Source of the DNA: Paenibacillus sp. UNC499MF
GTDB lineage: Bacteria; Bacillota; Bacilli; Paenibacillales; NBRC-103111
Direction: 5' to 3'
Length of the DNA stretch: 64,000 nt
Assembly: GCF_900107975.1 (NCBI RefSeq)
Contig: NZ_FNVF01000001.1
Location: 62,001 to 126,000 of the forward strand
In this document: positions 52,392 through 61,386 of the stretch, in pieces
Layout: each line of letters starts with the position of its first letter
Position numbering within the stretch: position 1 is the stretch's first letter
Made by a program: the position numbers and the translations under genes
The notes under the pieces: generated by a model
The model's input: the letters and a program-made list of their open reading frames with translations, nothing else
Told to the model about the DNA's origin: nothing
The model's database searches: none

Positions 52392-52994
52392 TTAGGAATC
52401 AAGCTCGCTCTCTTCCTCCATATTGTCCCTTATTAGGGTTTCAAAAAATTGGGTTTCCGTAAGTTTGCCATTATAAAAAGCTCGGGCATTCTCTGTTGTC
52501 CCTGCTATGGATTGATTAAGCATATCGCTGAAAATAAAATCAGTAGTCCTCAAAGTAATTGCTTGCTTTGCTATTTCCTTGGTTATCTCATTATATTTAT
52601 TTTCGTTCCCCATAAAGAATAGACCCTCATAAATAACAATGAATTCCGTGTGACCGGATCCATCCGTATGGTAATCAACAGAGTGAATATTGTAATTCTT
52701 TAAATGTTTGGCTATCTCATCCAGACTTTTTAAACTAGGCGATGTTTCTATTTCTGCCGTATAAGTATTCTGATCCCACTTCACTTCTGCTCCCAGTGCC
52801 TCTGAAACAGCTCTCACAGGAAGCATAGTGGTCCCGTCCAAGTTGATTCCGGGTACTTCACTATTGACGTCACTGCCATTAACCGTAACCTTTACTATGG
52901 CATTTCCTTTATAAACTCCATTGATACTCGATGCCGATACAACCCCCGCAAACACACTAAAAGCAGCGACAAGCATAATAATTTTCTTTTTCAT
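52392..52994 (-). CDS. Secreted protein with copper amine oxidase-like stalk domain
   Basis: This 200-residue protein begins with signal peptide MKKKIIMLVAAFSVFAGVVS and a predicted cleavage around SASS. The segment with VTVNGSDVNSEVPGINLDGT and then LPVRAVSEALGAEVKWDQNT is the typical 'Cu_amine_oxidN1' stalk domain, common in Paenibacillus surface proteins and not evidence of amine oxidase activity. The remaining ~120 residues are unrecognised. I chose ATG 52994 with GGAGA upstream; a longer open frame to 53144 has no homology. It is AT-richer than the neighbours. Function is unknown. Confidence 0.78.
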   Translation of the reverse strand: MKKKIIMLVAAFSVFAGVVSASSINGVYKGNAIVKVTVNGSDVNSEVPGINLDGTTMLPVRAVSEALGAEVKWDQNTYTAEIETSPSLKSLDEIAKHLKNYNIHSVDYHTDGSGHTEFIVIYEGLFFMGNENKYNEITKEIAKQAITLRTTDFIFSDMLNQSIAGTTENARAFYNGKLTETQFFETLIRDNMEEESELDS

Positions 52995-53268
52995 CGTATG
53001 TCTCCATTCTAAAGTATAGGTACAAACCTCATTTAAGCATATTTTCCCAGTGTGGGAAATGGTGTTATTTTGTCGAAAACGGATGGCAGCACGAGTCTTC
53101 CGACTAGCTGCACTACTGTCATAAATATTGAAATACCAATGCATCTACGCTGGTCTCAATGGTTACTGGACAAATTTTCCTACAGACAAAGAAGGCAATG
53201 AGTTCACATGAATAGACCATCGATATCCACCCCTCTAAAACCTTCCCCCCAATTCCGCCCGTACAGGC

Positions 53269-53295
53269 ACAATTAGGCACCTGCCCTCATACAAT
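53269..53295 (+). promoter_or_regulatory. Candidate sigma-E/sigma-K promoter of sigK
   Basis: CATACAAT (53288-53295) matches the -10 of sigma-E and sigma-K promoters, and ACA lies 16 bases upstream (53269-53271) where sigma-K requires AC. This fits the known control of sigK by both factors. The rest of the 361-base gap (52995-53355) shows no gene. Confidence 0.5.
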
Positions 53296-53355
53296 GAGAA
53301 GACCGCAGCCGTTAATCCATGGTTGGTACGGGAATTGGAGCAGGAGGTGTCCTCT

Positions 53356-54057
53356 TTGCCAGGATTGTTTAGCGCCATTGCCTTTTTCATCAAAGAACTG
53401 ACACTGCTGGTATCGTATGTCAAAAACAACGCGTTCCCGCAGCCCCTCACCGAGGCGGATGAGAGCAAGTACTTGCAAAAAATGGCGGAAGGCGATGCCC
53501 ACGCCCGCAATTTGCTCATCGAACATAATCTTCGGCTTGTTGCACATATCGTCAAGAAGTTTGACAACACCGGTGAGGATCTGGAAGATCTCATTTCGAT
53601 CGGAACGATCGGTCTCATCAAAGCGATCGAGAGCTTTTCCCCGACCAAAGGGACGAAGCTGGCGACTTTTGCGGCGAGATGTATAGAAAATGAGATCCTG
53701 ATGCATCTTCGTTCTCTCAAAAAGACAAGAAAAGACGTTTCTCTACACGATCCGATAGGAACCGACAAGGAAGGCAACGAAATCACCCTTATAGATATCC
53801 TCGGTACGGAAGCGGACGACGTCGTCGACAAGGTGCAGCTGAAGATCGAGAAAAGCAAGATTTACCGCAACCTCGATATTTTGGACGAACGTGAAAAAGA
53901 AGTGGTAGTCGGACGTTTCGGGCTGGAGCACGGCGGTGAAGAGCGGACTCAGCGGGAAATCGCTAAGGAATTGGGGATTTCAAGGAGCTATGTATCTCGC
54001 ATCGAGAAGCGTGCGCTGATGAAGCTGTATCATGAGTTTTACAAAGCAAAGCGCTAG
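53356..54057 (+). CDS. sigK: RNA polymerase sporulation sigma factor SigK, intact gene
   Basis: Sigma-K drives late mother-cell gene expression during spore formation. The 233-residue pro-protein has a hydrophobic pro-sequence ([19 protein letters not shown]) removed by SpoIVFB, then [11 protein letters not shown], region 2 ([17 protein letters not shown] and [16 protein letters not shown]) and region 4 with the helix-turn-helix [21 protein letters not shown] chose TTG 53356: AGGAGG lies eight bases upstream and the pro-sequence length then matches Bacillus. GTG 53347 and TTG 53323 are alternatives. Unlike B. subtilis 168, the coding sequence is not split by a skin-type element. Confidence 0.93.
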   Translation: MPGLFSAIAFFIKELTLLVSYVKNNAFPQPLTEADESKYLQKMAEGDAHARNLLIEHNLRLVAHIVKKFDNTGEDLEDLISIGTIGLIKAIESFSPTKGTKLATFAARCIENEILMHLRSLKKTRKDVSLHDPIGTDKEGNEITLIDILGTEADDVVDKVQLKIEKSKIYRNLDILDEREKEVVVGRFGLEHGGEERTQREIAKELGISRSYVSRIEKRALMKLYHEFYKAKR

Positions 54058-54082
54058 AAGGAACTTATCCTCAAAAAAATTC

Positions 54083-54107
54083 CCCTCTCAATATGAGGGT
54101 TTTTTTA
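54083..54107 (+). terminator. Intrinsic terminator after sigK
   Basis: CCCTC pairs with GAGGG around TCAATAT, followed by seven T. Confidence 0.7.
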
Positions 54108-54213
54108 TTTCCATTTCTTTATCATTTTCGACAAAATAGGCCCGTACTCAAGGAACACAAAATATGCTTGAATGAACGGGTAAGCAAATTTCAGGAAAAG
54201 AGCGGATCGGAAT

Positions 54214-54732
54214 ATGGAGCCTTTTGTCAGAGAGTTAAAAGTCAATAATGAAAGAGAGGTTTATGAGGGTGATTATGGGGGAGCGGGGATATCGGGATTT
54301 GGCGGCTGGTTAATTGTGTTTTCAATCGGGTTAATCCTAACATTTATCTACGCCGCCTATAGCTTGGTCGAATATGTGTGGCCCATGTATGAGTCGGGAG
54401 AAGTTGCCGCTTATTTCAGCGACTATCCGGCTTTGGGCGGGGCTGTTTTGGTGGAGACGGTTTCGCATCTGTTCTATGCGGTAGTTCCGGTCGTTCTGGG
54501 CTATTTATGTTACAAACGGAAGCGGCTTTTCAAAACGATGTCCATCGCTTACCTGCTGCTAAGTTTAGTGCTTTCTACCGTTGCTTATTTCGCTTACTTG
54601 TCCGTTTCTGAATTGGCTTCCGATTATATGGACGGGGCCTTGAGGGATTTGATCAAAAACGGGATCACCTGTGTGATATGGACTTTGTATTTTGTTAAAT
54701 CGGAGCGTGTGAGAAATACGTATATCGCTTAA
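54214..54732 (+). CDS. DUF2569 family membrane protein
   Basis: This 172-residue protein has a charged N-terminal tail of about 25 residues, then four predicted helices. GISGFGGWLIVFSIGLILTF opens the family domain and TLYFVKSERVRNTYI closes it, both typical of DUF2569. Function is unknown. AGGAAAAGAG lies 10-20 bases before the ATG, a weak ribosome site. Terminators bound it on both sides, so it is probably monocistronic. Confidence 0.82.
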   Translation: MEPFVRELKVNNEREVYEGDYGGAGISGFGGWLIVFSIGLILTFIYAAYSLVEYVWPMYESGEVAAYFSDYPALGGAVLVETVSHLFYAVVPVVLGYLCYKRKRLFKTMSIAYLLLSLVLSTVAYFAYLSVSELASDYMDGALRDLIKNGITCVIWTLYFVKSERVRNTYIA

Positions 54733-54769
54733 GGTTTAACGGGTTTACCCAAGATTTGTCCTACCTTCA

Positions 54770-54804
54770 CTAAAACCCTTGACAGTTGGTGTCAGGGGTT
54801 TTAG
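54770..54804 (+). terminator. Intrinsic terminator after the DUF2569 gene
   Basis: CTAAAACCCTTGACA pairs with TGTCAGGGGTTTTAG (one mismatch) around GTTGG, followed by TTGTTC. It separates this gene from the giant-protein cluster. Confidence 0.8.
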
Positions 54805-54973
54805 TTGTTCTTGAGTCAGGTAATTCGTGCACAAAAGTAAAACTTAACCCACAACCATTCCACAAATTTCAGCCCTCTTACAGGAGGAAAATGGTAATTA
54901 TAGTAGAAAAGTATAAGTGATCCAATTCCTTGTTTCTATTTTGAAACGGGATTCAAGACGGGAGGCATGAGCA

Positions 54974-56410
54974 GTGTCAGGTTCACTCAAGCTTTTATCG
55001 TGGAACATTGAAAAATTCGGGGAGGACAAGATGAACGACGTGTCGTTCGTCGAGTACGTCGCCCGGGTCATTCAAATGACCGAATCGGATGTCGTCGGAA
55101 TTATGGAGCTGGTCGGCTGGCTCGGTAACGAGATCCGGGATACACTTGTCACCTGCCTCAACAACCTGGAGAAGAAAAAGAACAACGGCAAAGGCAGCGG
55201 AATTACCTGGACGGGTGAAGCCAGTGAAATGACGCCGGCACGGCCCAACGAGCAGTATGTGTTTCTATGGAAAAGCGGGCTGTTCAGCAGGCAGGCAAGC
55301 CTGCTATGGAACGTCGTCGGCGAGACCATGTTCGAGACGTATTTCAAAACGTACAAAGTGAGCAAAAGCGATCAGGAGTTGTTTTGGAAAAGCCTGTTCA
55401 AGAACGGATGGCTCGATGCGGCCTTTATGATTCCTTACAAAAAGTTCGAGCTGATGCTAAAAAATTACAAACTGCTGGATTTGACGAAGAAAGCCCCCGC
55501 GATTGCCTTGACCGACGCCCAGAAAAAGGCCATCGTCGATCTGCTCCTGGCCGAATCGCCGCAAGCGTTTCCGATTCGCGGCTCGCGTCCGCCCTTCGTG
55601 CTGCGCGCCCTGACGAGCGGAACGAATGTCGATCTCACCCTCGTTCTTTACCACGCGCCCGGACCCGGAGACAGCCTGCCGATTATCGCCAGCAACCAAT
55701 TGAATCCTACCGTCGAGAATGCGGCTGTCGGCGTCATTATGGGCGATTTTAACGTAAACGCGACGGACGCGGCCAAACAACGGGCGCTCAATTATTTTGA
55801 CATGAGCCTCGGCAGACTCCAATATGTGCGCGATGCCCAGAGCGCTTACATCCTTGCGTATCCTTTTCAGCGTATTACCGGCCCCGATTTCCCTAAACCC
55901 GCCAGTAATCCGGCCTTATCCACTGTACTCAATTACGGAAAAAGGCTGTGGAACAGCAAAACGAGTCTCACTTCAACCCTTGTGAATCCCTCAACCACCG
56001 TTGCAAGTCCCACCAATATCGAAAGTGTGCTGTCCAGCGAGTACGACAAATTTTTCGTAAAAGCCCCCAAAGCCGATCCTTCGGCGGCCTTTGTCGTCAA
56101 CCTGATGGACGTGATGATCCCCAAAAGCGTACAAATCGGCGTTCAGCAGAACGGCACTCCCATTATGGTTACCCGCTCCACCACAACGGCTTCCTACTCC
56201 CCGGAGCTGGGAAGTCTGGCCCAAACAATCTATAACAACTGGTGGGACCGGCAAAACGCGAAGAAGCGCAAATCGAAAGCGGTTACCGATATGCTGAATG
56301 CCGCGCCTAAACTGGCCGGACCGCCGTCTTCCATGTTCGAAGCCCACTATGTGTACCTTTATGCCATTAGCGATCATCTGCCGATCCGGATGGAGCTTCA
56401 ATATGTATAA
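54974..56410 (+). CDS. Endonuclease/exonuclease/phosphatase (EEP) family protein
   Basis: This 478-residue protein has the DNase I-like EEP fold: metal and active-site residues N11 in LLSWNIEKFG, E45 in VVGIMELVG, D258 and N260 in MGDFNVNATD, and D467-H468 in ISDHLPIRME. All appear intact, so a metal-dependent nuclease or phosphatase is expected. It is much longer than typical family members (about 250-300), with insertions at roughly residues 100-200 and 275-440. It has no signal peptide. The start is GTG 54974, eight bases after GGGAGG. It precedes a giant unknown protein by 72 bases, probably in one operon, and the target is unknown. Confidence 0.85.
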   Translation: MSGSLKLLSWNIEKFGEDKMNDVSFVEYVARVIQMTESDVVGIMELVGWLGNEIRDTLVTCLNNLEKKKNNGKGSGITWTGEASEMTPARPNEQYVFLWKSGLFSRQASLLWNVVGETMFETYFKTYKVSKSDQELFWKSLFKNGWLDAAFMIPYKKFELMLKNYKLLDLTKKAPAIALTDAQKKAIVDLLLAESPQAFPIRGSRPPFVLRALTSGTNVDLTLVLYHAPGPGDSLPIIASNQLNPTVENAAVGVIMGDFNVNATDAAKQRALNYFDMSLGRLQYVRDAQSAYILAYPFQRITGPDFPKPASNPALSTVLNYGKRLWNSKTSLTSTLVNPSTTVASPTNIESVLSSEYDKFFVKAPKADPSAAFVVNLMDVMIPKSVQIGVQQNGTPIMVTRSTTTASYSPELGSLAQTIYNNWWDRQNAKKRKSKAVTDMLNAAPKLAGPPSSMFEAHYVYLYAISDHLPIRMELQYV

Positions 56411-56482
56411 GGCTTGCAGGAAGCGAAGCTTGAGCTCTCGGGTGTTTTGGAACTTGTGTAAAAAAGGAAGGGAGGAGTGCAT

Positions 56483-59400
56483 GTGAGCTTTCTGTCCGAT
56501 CTTCAAACTATGTACGAAGCGGGAAGCGGGACGCTGACGCTGGATACGGCGAAGCTGGGCCCGACGGGCGAGACGCTCCGGCAGTTGACGGGAAGCGGCA
56601 CGCTGACCGTGACCGGGGTAAAGGCCGCTCCTGCCGAAGCGGGAGGAATTGTTACCTTTGAAGGCGCCGGTCTTCAACTGGCCGGCAGCCCGGCAAGGAT
56701 GTTTTTTCCGCCGAAAAAGACGGTTTCGGTTCGCGGCGCCGTATATGGGGCGGACTCGGAACCGGTGCTCGTGCTCTCGGTTTCGGTAACGCCGGACTGG
56801 CGTTTCGGGGATGCGCTGCCTTGGCTGACGAACACGTTCTGGCAGGACCTGGCGCTTAAACCCGCTACGGACGGAACATCCCCGAGATGGCTGATCGCCG
56901 CCGGAAAAGCTGCGGAACCGGAGCTGGGCCTGAATATGGACAGCGCCGTTTATTTCTACGGAGCGCTTGACGAAACAAAAGGGCTGCTGCAGGAAGCGGA
57001 CTGGATAATCGGCGAAGGTCCGTTGGCGTTCGGTCCCGTGGTTTTGCGGGACACAGGTGCACCGGGCTTGTCGCTCGCCCTGAAGCTGCCGGATGACGGC
57101 GGCGGGTTATCCGGGCTTTTTCAGGCGATGAAGGTGCCCGTCGACGCCAGGCTCGTCCATGATCCTGCGGCAGCCAGTGTACCGTCCGGGCTGGAAATCA
57201 CGGCGACGATCCAGTGGAACGGGCAGCCGGTTCGGATTACCTCGCTGATCCTGCCCGCAGGGGGAGGGATTGCCGAGCTTTCCCTGGAAGGTCCGGTGGA
57301 TCTTCCTTCCCCTGACGACATCGCCCATTGGTTCGGGGGCGTCAGCATCACGGAGTATCTTCCTCCGTCGTTTGAAAGCATGCTTGAGTCCGTCAAGATC
57401 GGACGTTTGGCCCTTGGTATAGGCCTCGGCTCCAGAAGCGTCGAGTACGTGAAGGCGACGCTTACCGCCCTTGAGGACAAGCCGCTGACGATCGTCCCCG
57501 AGTGGGTCGAAATCGGCGATATCGAGGCGGCCGTGGCCGTCCGGAACCCGTTCGATCACCCGAGCGCTTCTTACAAAATGTCCGGGATTCTAGACATCGG
57601 GGGAGTCGATCTGCTCGTTTCGGCGAATCTGGTTCCCTCGCCGCGGATTCCCAATCTGTCGGTCGTCGTGCGGATGGAACCGTGGAGCGAAATCGACCTC
57701 ACGATGATCGCCGCCAAGTTCGGGCTGCCGACGGGCGCGTACAAAATAGCGGTGGAAGAGTTCCAGATGGGCGGCTCCACCGCCGGAACATACTTTATCC
57801 GGGCGGGATTGGCCCAGCATCCCCTCGGAACGGGCCCGAACACGTTTGTGATGAACAATCTCGTGTTCGAACTGGATTACGACGGCCAGCCGAGCTTCAC
57901 TCTGGAAGGTACGATGACCATCGCCGGAGTGGACGCCCGTCTGTCGCTGGAAGCCGGTTCCGGCGATACTTCCGGCGGTACGTCTCCGGGGGGCTGGACT
58001 ATCGTGGTCCAAGCGGGGAAAGAGAGCCCGATACCGATGGGGGAATTGCTGGACGATCTCGCGGCCAAATTCGATGTGGGCATTCCTGCACCCATACGCG
58101 GGATGACACTAAAAAATATGGAGCTGAAGTACGCTTCCTCCGATTCGGGGAACAGCTTCTTTTTTACGGTCGAGAGCGATTTCAAAGTGAATTCCGTGCC
58201 CGTTGCCTTAACCTTGAGCATCCGCGTCGTTTCGACCCAGACCGGAACGGGCGATCCCGCCGAAGCGCGGTACGAGGCTTTTTTCGGCGGTCAGATCATC
58301 ATCGGATCGCTGGAGTTCGATCTTTTGTTTGACCGGCAGGATCTGAAGTCGCAGACCTTTATAGCGACGTACAGCCGGAAGAGCGGATCCCCGCCCGCCG
58401 TTTCCATCCGTGATCTGGTTGCGTCCCTGTCACCGGAGCTGGCGGCGGAAATCCCGCAGAGTCTGGCGATCGATCTCCGGGATGTGAAATTCATTTTTTA
58501 CAAAGATGAGAAAGAGAGCAAGTTTGCGCTCGGGCTTGATCTCGACGCGCATATAAGCTTGACCGATCTGCCCCTTATCGGCAAAGAGCTTCCCGCCGAC
58601 GATACGATTGCCGTTCAGCAGCTGCAGATTTTGTACGCATCCGCCCCGTTCATGCCGGTCCAGACGGCACAAATCAACAAGCTGCTGCCGGAATCGGTTC
58701 ACCCGCTGCCGTCGGGAGTGGAGGCGGGTCTGACCGCGGGCGCGGATCTCCGTTTTGGCGGTACGCCGCAAACGTTGTCTTTCGCGCTTATACCGGGGGG
58801 AGGGCAGAAACAGCCCGCTCCCCGGGAGCCCTTGGCTGCGGAAGCGTCCGGGCAGCAGCAGGACCCGGCCAAACCGGATGCCCCGGCATCGCCCGCGGCT
58901 TACGAGTCGGTGTCTGCACCGGCCGGCGGTCCTCCTGTCCCGGCTGTCTCTTCCGTGTCCTCCACATCCCCGGCATCTTCGGCCAAGTGGTTCCTTGTGC
59001 AGAAAACGTTCGGCCCGGTTTCGATCAACCGCCTGGGCATCGGTTACGGCGACGGGACCCTCTGGTTTATGCTGGACGGCTCTTTAACCTCATCCGGTTT
59101 GACGATCAGCCTGGCCGGAATGGGCTTCGGTTCCCCGCTCGATCGTTTCGAGCTTAAATTCCAGCTGCTCGGAATGGGCGTGGATTACACTCAGGCGCCT
59201 CTGGAAATCGGCGGAAGCTTTATGGAAGTCGTGCCTCCGCCGGAGGGCGCCCGGTTTATGTATGACGGGGCCGCCACGATCCGGACGGCCGATTTTGCCC
59301 TGGAAGCGCTCGGCTCGTACGCGCAAATGCTCGATGGGCAGCCGTCGCTCTTCGTATTCGCAAACGTGGATACGCCGCTCGGCGGTCCGCCCGCACTGTT

Positions 59401-61372
59401 TGTGACCGGTTTGTCCGCCGGGTTCGGCTACAACCGGGACGTGTTTATGCCCGCGCCGGAGGAAGTATTTGAATTTCCGCTGCTCGCCCTGACCCGGGAC
59501 ACGGGGCCTAAACTGTCCATGAACGACGTAATGGCGCAGCTGGAAGGAACTCAGGAATACGCGCCCGGCAAGAAAAGGGCATGGATCCGTCCTCAAACCG
59601 GCGAGTACTGGCTGGCCGTGGGCGTCGATTTCTGGTCGTACGAGCTGCTGCATACCCGCGCTCTGCTTATCGCCAAATTCGGCAGGGAGCTGGAGCTGGC
59701 CCTGCTCGGGCTTTCCTCCATTCGACTGCCCCAGGTGGGAAACACCATGTACGCTTACGCGGAGCTGCAGCTGGAAGCGGACTGGAAGCCGTCCGCCGGT
59801 TTCTTCGGGTTGACGGCTCTTTTAACTCCGAATTCGTTCCTGATCGATCCGAACTGCCATTTGACGGGCGGCTTCGCTTTTTATCTGTGGTACGAAGGGG
59901 AGAGAGAAGGGCAGTTCGTCGTCACCTTCGGCGGCTATCATCCGAGCTTCAAGCCTCCGTCCTTTTACCCGGCCGTACCGCGGATCGGCTTCAATTGGGC
60001 GGTCAGCGACTATGTGAACATACACGGCGAAGCTTATTTCGCCCTGACTCCGGCAGCCGTTATGGCCGGCGGGGGGTTGGAAGTTCTTTTTCACGACGGC
60101 GACCTAAAAGCCTGGTTCACCGCCCGTGCGGATCTGCTGATCACCTTCCATCCGTTCCATTTCCAGGCGGGTATCAGTGTGAGCATAGGGGCCTCGTACC
60201 GTCTGGACCTGCTGTTCGTAACCAAAACGATCAGTGTCGAGCTGGGAGCATCCGTAGAGCTGTGGGGACCGCCGACGGGCGGAAAGGCCCACGTGCACTG
60301 GTGGGTCATCTCGTTCACGGTCGGATTCGGAGCGGACCGCTCGGACGGGGACGAAAGCCCGATCGAGTGGGGCGAGTTTAAATCGCTGCTCCCTTCTCTC
60401 GACAACGTTTGCAAAATTACGGCCGTGACCGGTTTGACAGGCTCGCTTTCTCCCGGCGCCCCGGGTACGGCTTTGAAATCAGGCAGCGGAGATGCTGCGG
60501 GGAGCGGGGAGGGGGTCATGGCGGTGCCGCCGGTTCAGACGTCCCGACCGTCTCAATCATCTGAACCGTCCCAACTGCATGAAGCGTCCCAACCATCGGA
60601 ATTGTCCCAACCATCTCAACCATCTCAACCATCTCAAACATCCGAAGCGTCTTCCCTGTCCGAACCGCCGGGGCCTTCGCAGTCTCAACCGGGACCGGAT
60701 ATTTGGCTGGTCCGTGCGGGCTCCTTCAGCTTTACGACACAGACGGCGATTCCGGCCAGTCATTTCACGGCGGGCCAAGCGATGAACCCGGTGACGGACC
60801 CGAAATACCCGGAAGCCTACCCCGTACACATCCGGACAATGAACAAAACGAACGTCTTGTCCAAGCATCACCTGACGGTCGAAAAAGACGGATTGGACCA
60901 CGATATTTCGGGTTGGCAGCTCGTTCCGTATTACCGGAACATGCCGACGGCGCTGTGGGGAGAGCCGCTGAAGGATGCGGATGGCCGGTTTATGCGTAAT
61001 CCGCAGGTGCCGGGCAGCGATACGACGCGGAATACGCCCGCGGGCTTAACGGTTACCCCTCCCGGGTCGAAGCTGGGTTATTCGGCGGCAGGCCTGCAGT
61101 CGGACCTGCTCGCTTACGATGACGTGGTGCCGCAGGGGCGGCTCCCGTTCGAACCCGGAGGGGCCTTGAATACCGATTATGCGCCCGTTCCGGCAGATAC
61201 GACACCGGGGGACATTGCGGGAATTATGGGTCCCTCCGCGGCCAACCGGGCCGCCATATTTGCGGCGCTTCAAGGCATGCAGGCCTACAGCGGCACGAAC
61301 GGACCTTTGCCCCGTCTTGCCGAAGAAGCGGGAGATCTCTTTACCGATTCTCCCATGCAGGTGAAGCCGTGA
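56483..61372 (+). CDS. Giant protein with DUF6603-like region, unknown function
   Basis: This 1629-residue protein is largely alternating hydrophobic/polar, suggesting extended beta structure. Residues 1-800 show repeated beta-rich modules. A Pro/Ala linker (about 775-835) precedes a region at about 970-1300 (LSAGFGYNRD, YAELQLEADWKPSAGFFGL, FGGYHPSFKPPSFYPAVPR, GEAYFALTPAAVMAGGGLEV) that resembles DUF6603; I recall this without a search. A Ser/Gln/Pro/Glu linker (about 1350-1410) is followed by a C-terminal domain of about 220 residues. There is no signal peptide or membrane helix. I chose GTG 56483, seven bases after GGAGG; GTG 56477 is an alternative. The next gene follows 14 bases later. 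Confidence 0.85.
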   Translation: MSFLSDLQTMYEAGSGTLTLDTAKLGPTGETLRQLTGSGTLTVTGVKAAPAEAGGIVTFEGAGLQLAGSPARMFFPPKKTVSVRGAVYGADSEPVLVLSVSVTPDWRFGDALPWLTNTFWQDLALKPATDGTSPRWLIAAGKAAEPELGLNMDSAVYFYGALDETKGLLQEADWIIGEGPLAFGPVVLRDTGAPGLSLALKLPDDGGGLSGLFQAMKVPVDARLVHDPAAASVPSGLEITATIQWNGQPVRITSLILPAGGGIAELSLEGPVDLPSPDDIAHWFGGVSITEYLPPSFESMLESVKIGRLALGIGLGSRSVEYVKATLTALEDKPLTIVPEWVEIGDIEAAVAVRNPFDHPSASYKMSGILDIGGVDLLVSANLVPSPRIPNLSVVVRMEPWSEIDLTMIAAKFGLPTGAYKIAVEEFQMGGSTAGTYFIRAGLAQHPLGTGPNTFVMNNLVFELDYDGQPSFTLEGTMTIAGVDARLSLEAGSGDTSGGTSPGGWTIVVQAGKESPIPMGELLDDLAAKFDVGIPAPIRGMTLKNMELKYASSDSGNSFFFTVESDFKVNSVPVALTLSIRVVSTQTGTGDPAEARYEAFFGGQIIIGSLEFDLLFDRQDLKSQTFIATYSRKSGSPPAVSIRDLVASLSPELAAEIPQSLAIDLRDVKFIFYKDEKESKFALGLDLDAHISLTDLPLIGKELPADDTIAVQQLQILYASAPFMPVQTAQINKLLPESVHPLPSGVEAGLTAGADLRFGGTPQTLSFALIPGGGQKQPAPREPLAAEASGQQQDPAKPDAPASPAAYESVSAPAGGPPVPAVSSVSSTSPASSAKWFLVQKTFGPVSINRLGIGYGDGTLWFMLDGSLTSSGLTISLAGMGFGSPLDRFELKFQLLGMGVDYTQAPLEIGGSFMEVVPPPEGARFMYDGAATIRTADFALEALGSYAQMLDGQPSLFVFANVDTPLGGPPALFVTGLSAGFGYNRDVFMPAPEEVFEFPLLALTRDTGPKLSMNDVMAQLEGTQEYAPGKKRAWIRPQTGEYWLAVGVDFWSYELLHTRALLIAKFGRELELALLGLSSIRLPQVGNTMYAYAELQLEADWKPSAGFFGLTALLTPNSFLIDPNCHLTGGFAFYLWYEGEREGQFVVTFGGYHPSFKPPSFYPAVPRIGFNWAVSDYVNIHGEAYFALTPAAVMAGGGLEVLFHDGDLKAWFTARADLLITFHPFHFQAGISVSIGASYRLDLLFVTKTISVELGASVELWGPPTGGKAHVHWWVISFTVGFGADRSDGDESPIEWGEFKSLLPSLDNVCKITAVTGLTGSLSPGAPGTALKSGSGDAAGSGEGVMAVPPVQTSRPSQSSEPSQLHEASQPSELSQPSQPSQPSQTSEASSLSEPPGPSQSQPGPDIWLVRAGSFSFTTQTAIPASHFTAGQAMNPVTDPKYPEAYPVHIRTMNKTNVLSKHHLTVEKDGLDHDISGWQLVPYYRNMPTALWGEPLKDADGRFMRNPQVPGSDTTRNTPAGLTVTPPGSKLGYSAAGLQSDLLAYDDVVPQGRLPFEPGGALNTDYAPVPADTTPGDIAGIMGPSAANRAAIFAALQGMQAYSGTNGPLPRLAEEAGDLFTDSPMQVKP

Positions 61373-61386
61373 AAGGAGCGGAAAAC

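Noticed and set aside
52392-52994. Calling this gene a copper amine oxidase
   Set aside because: Only the short N-terminal-type stalk domain is present; the catalytic amine oxidase domain is absent.
54893-54922. Nine-codon leader peptide after an AGGAGG site upstream of the EEP gene
   Set aside because: Spacing to the ATG is only three bases, and nothing links the peptide to regulation; chance is likely.
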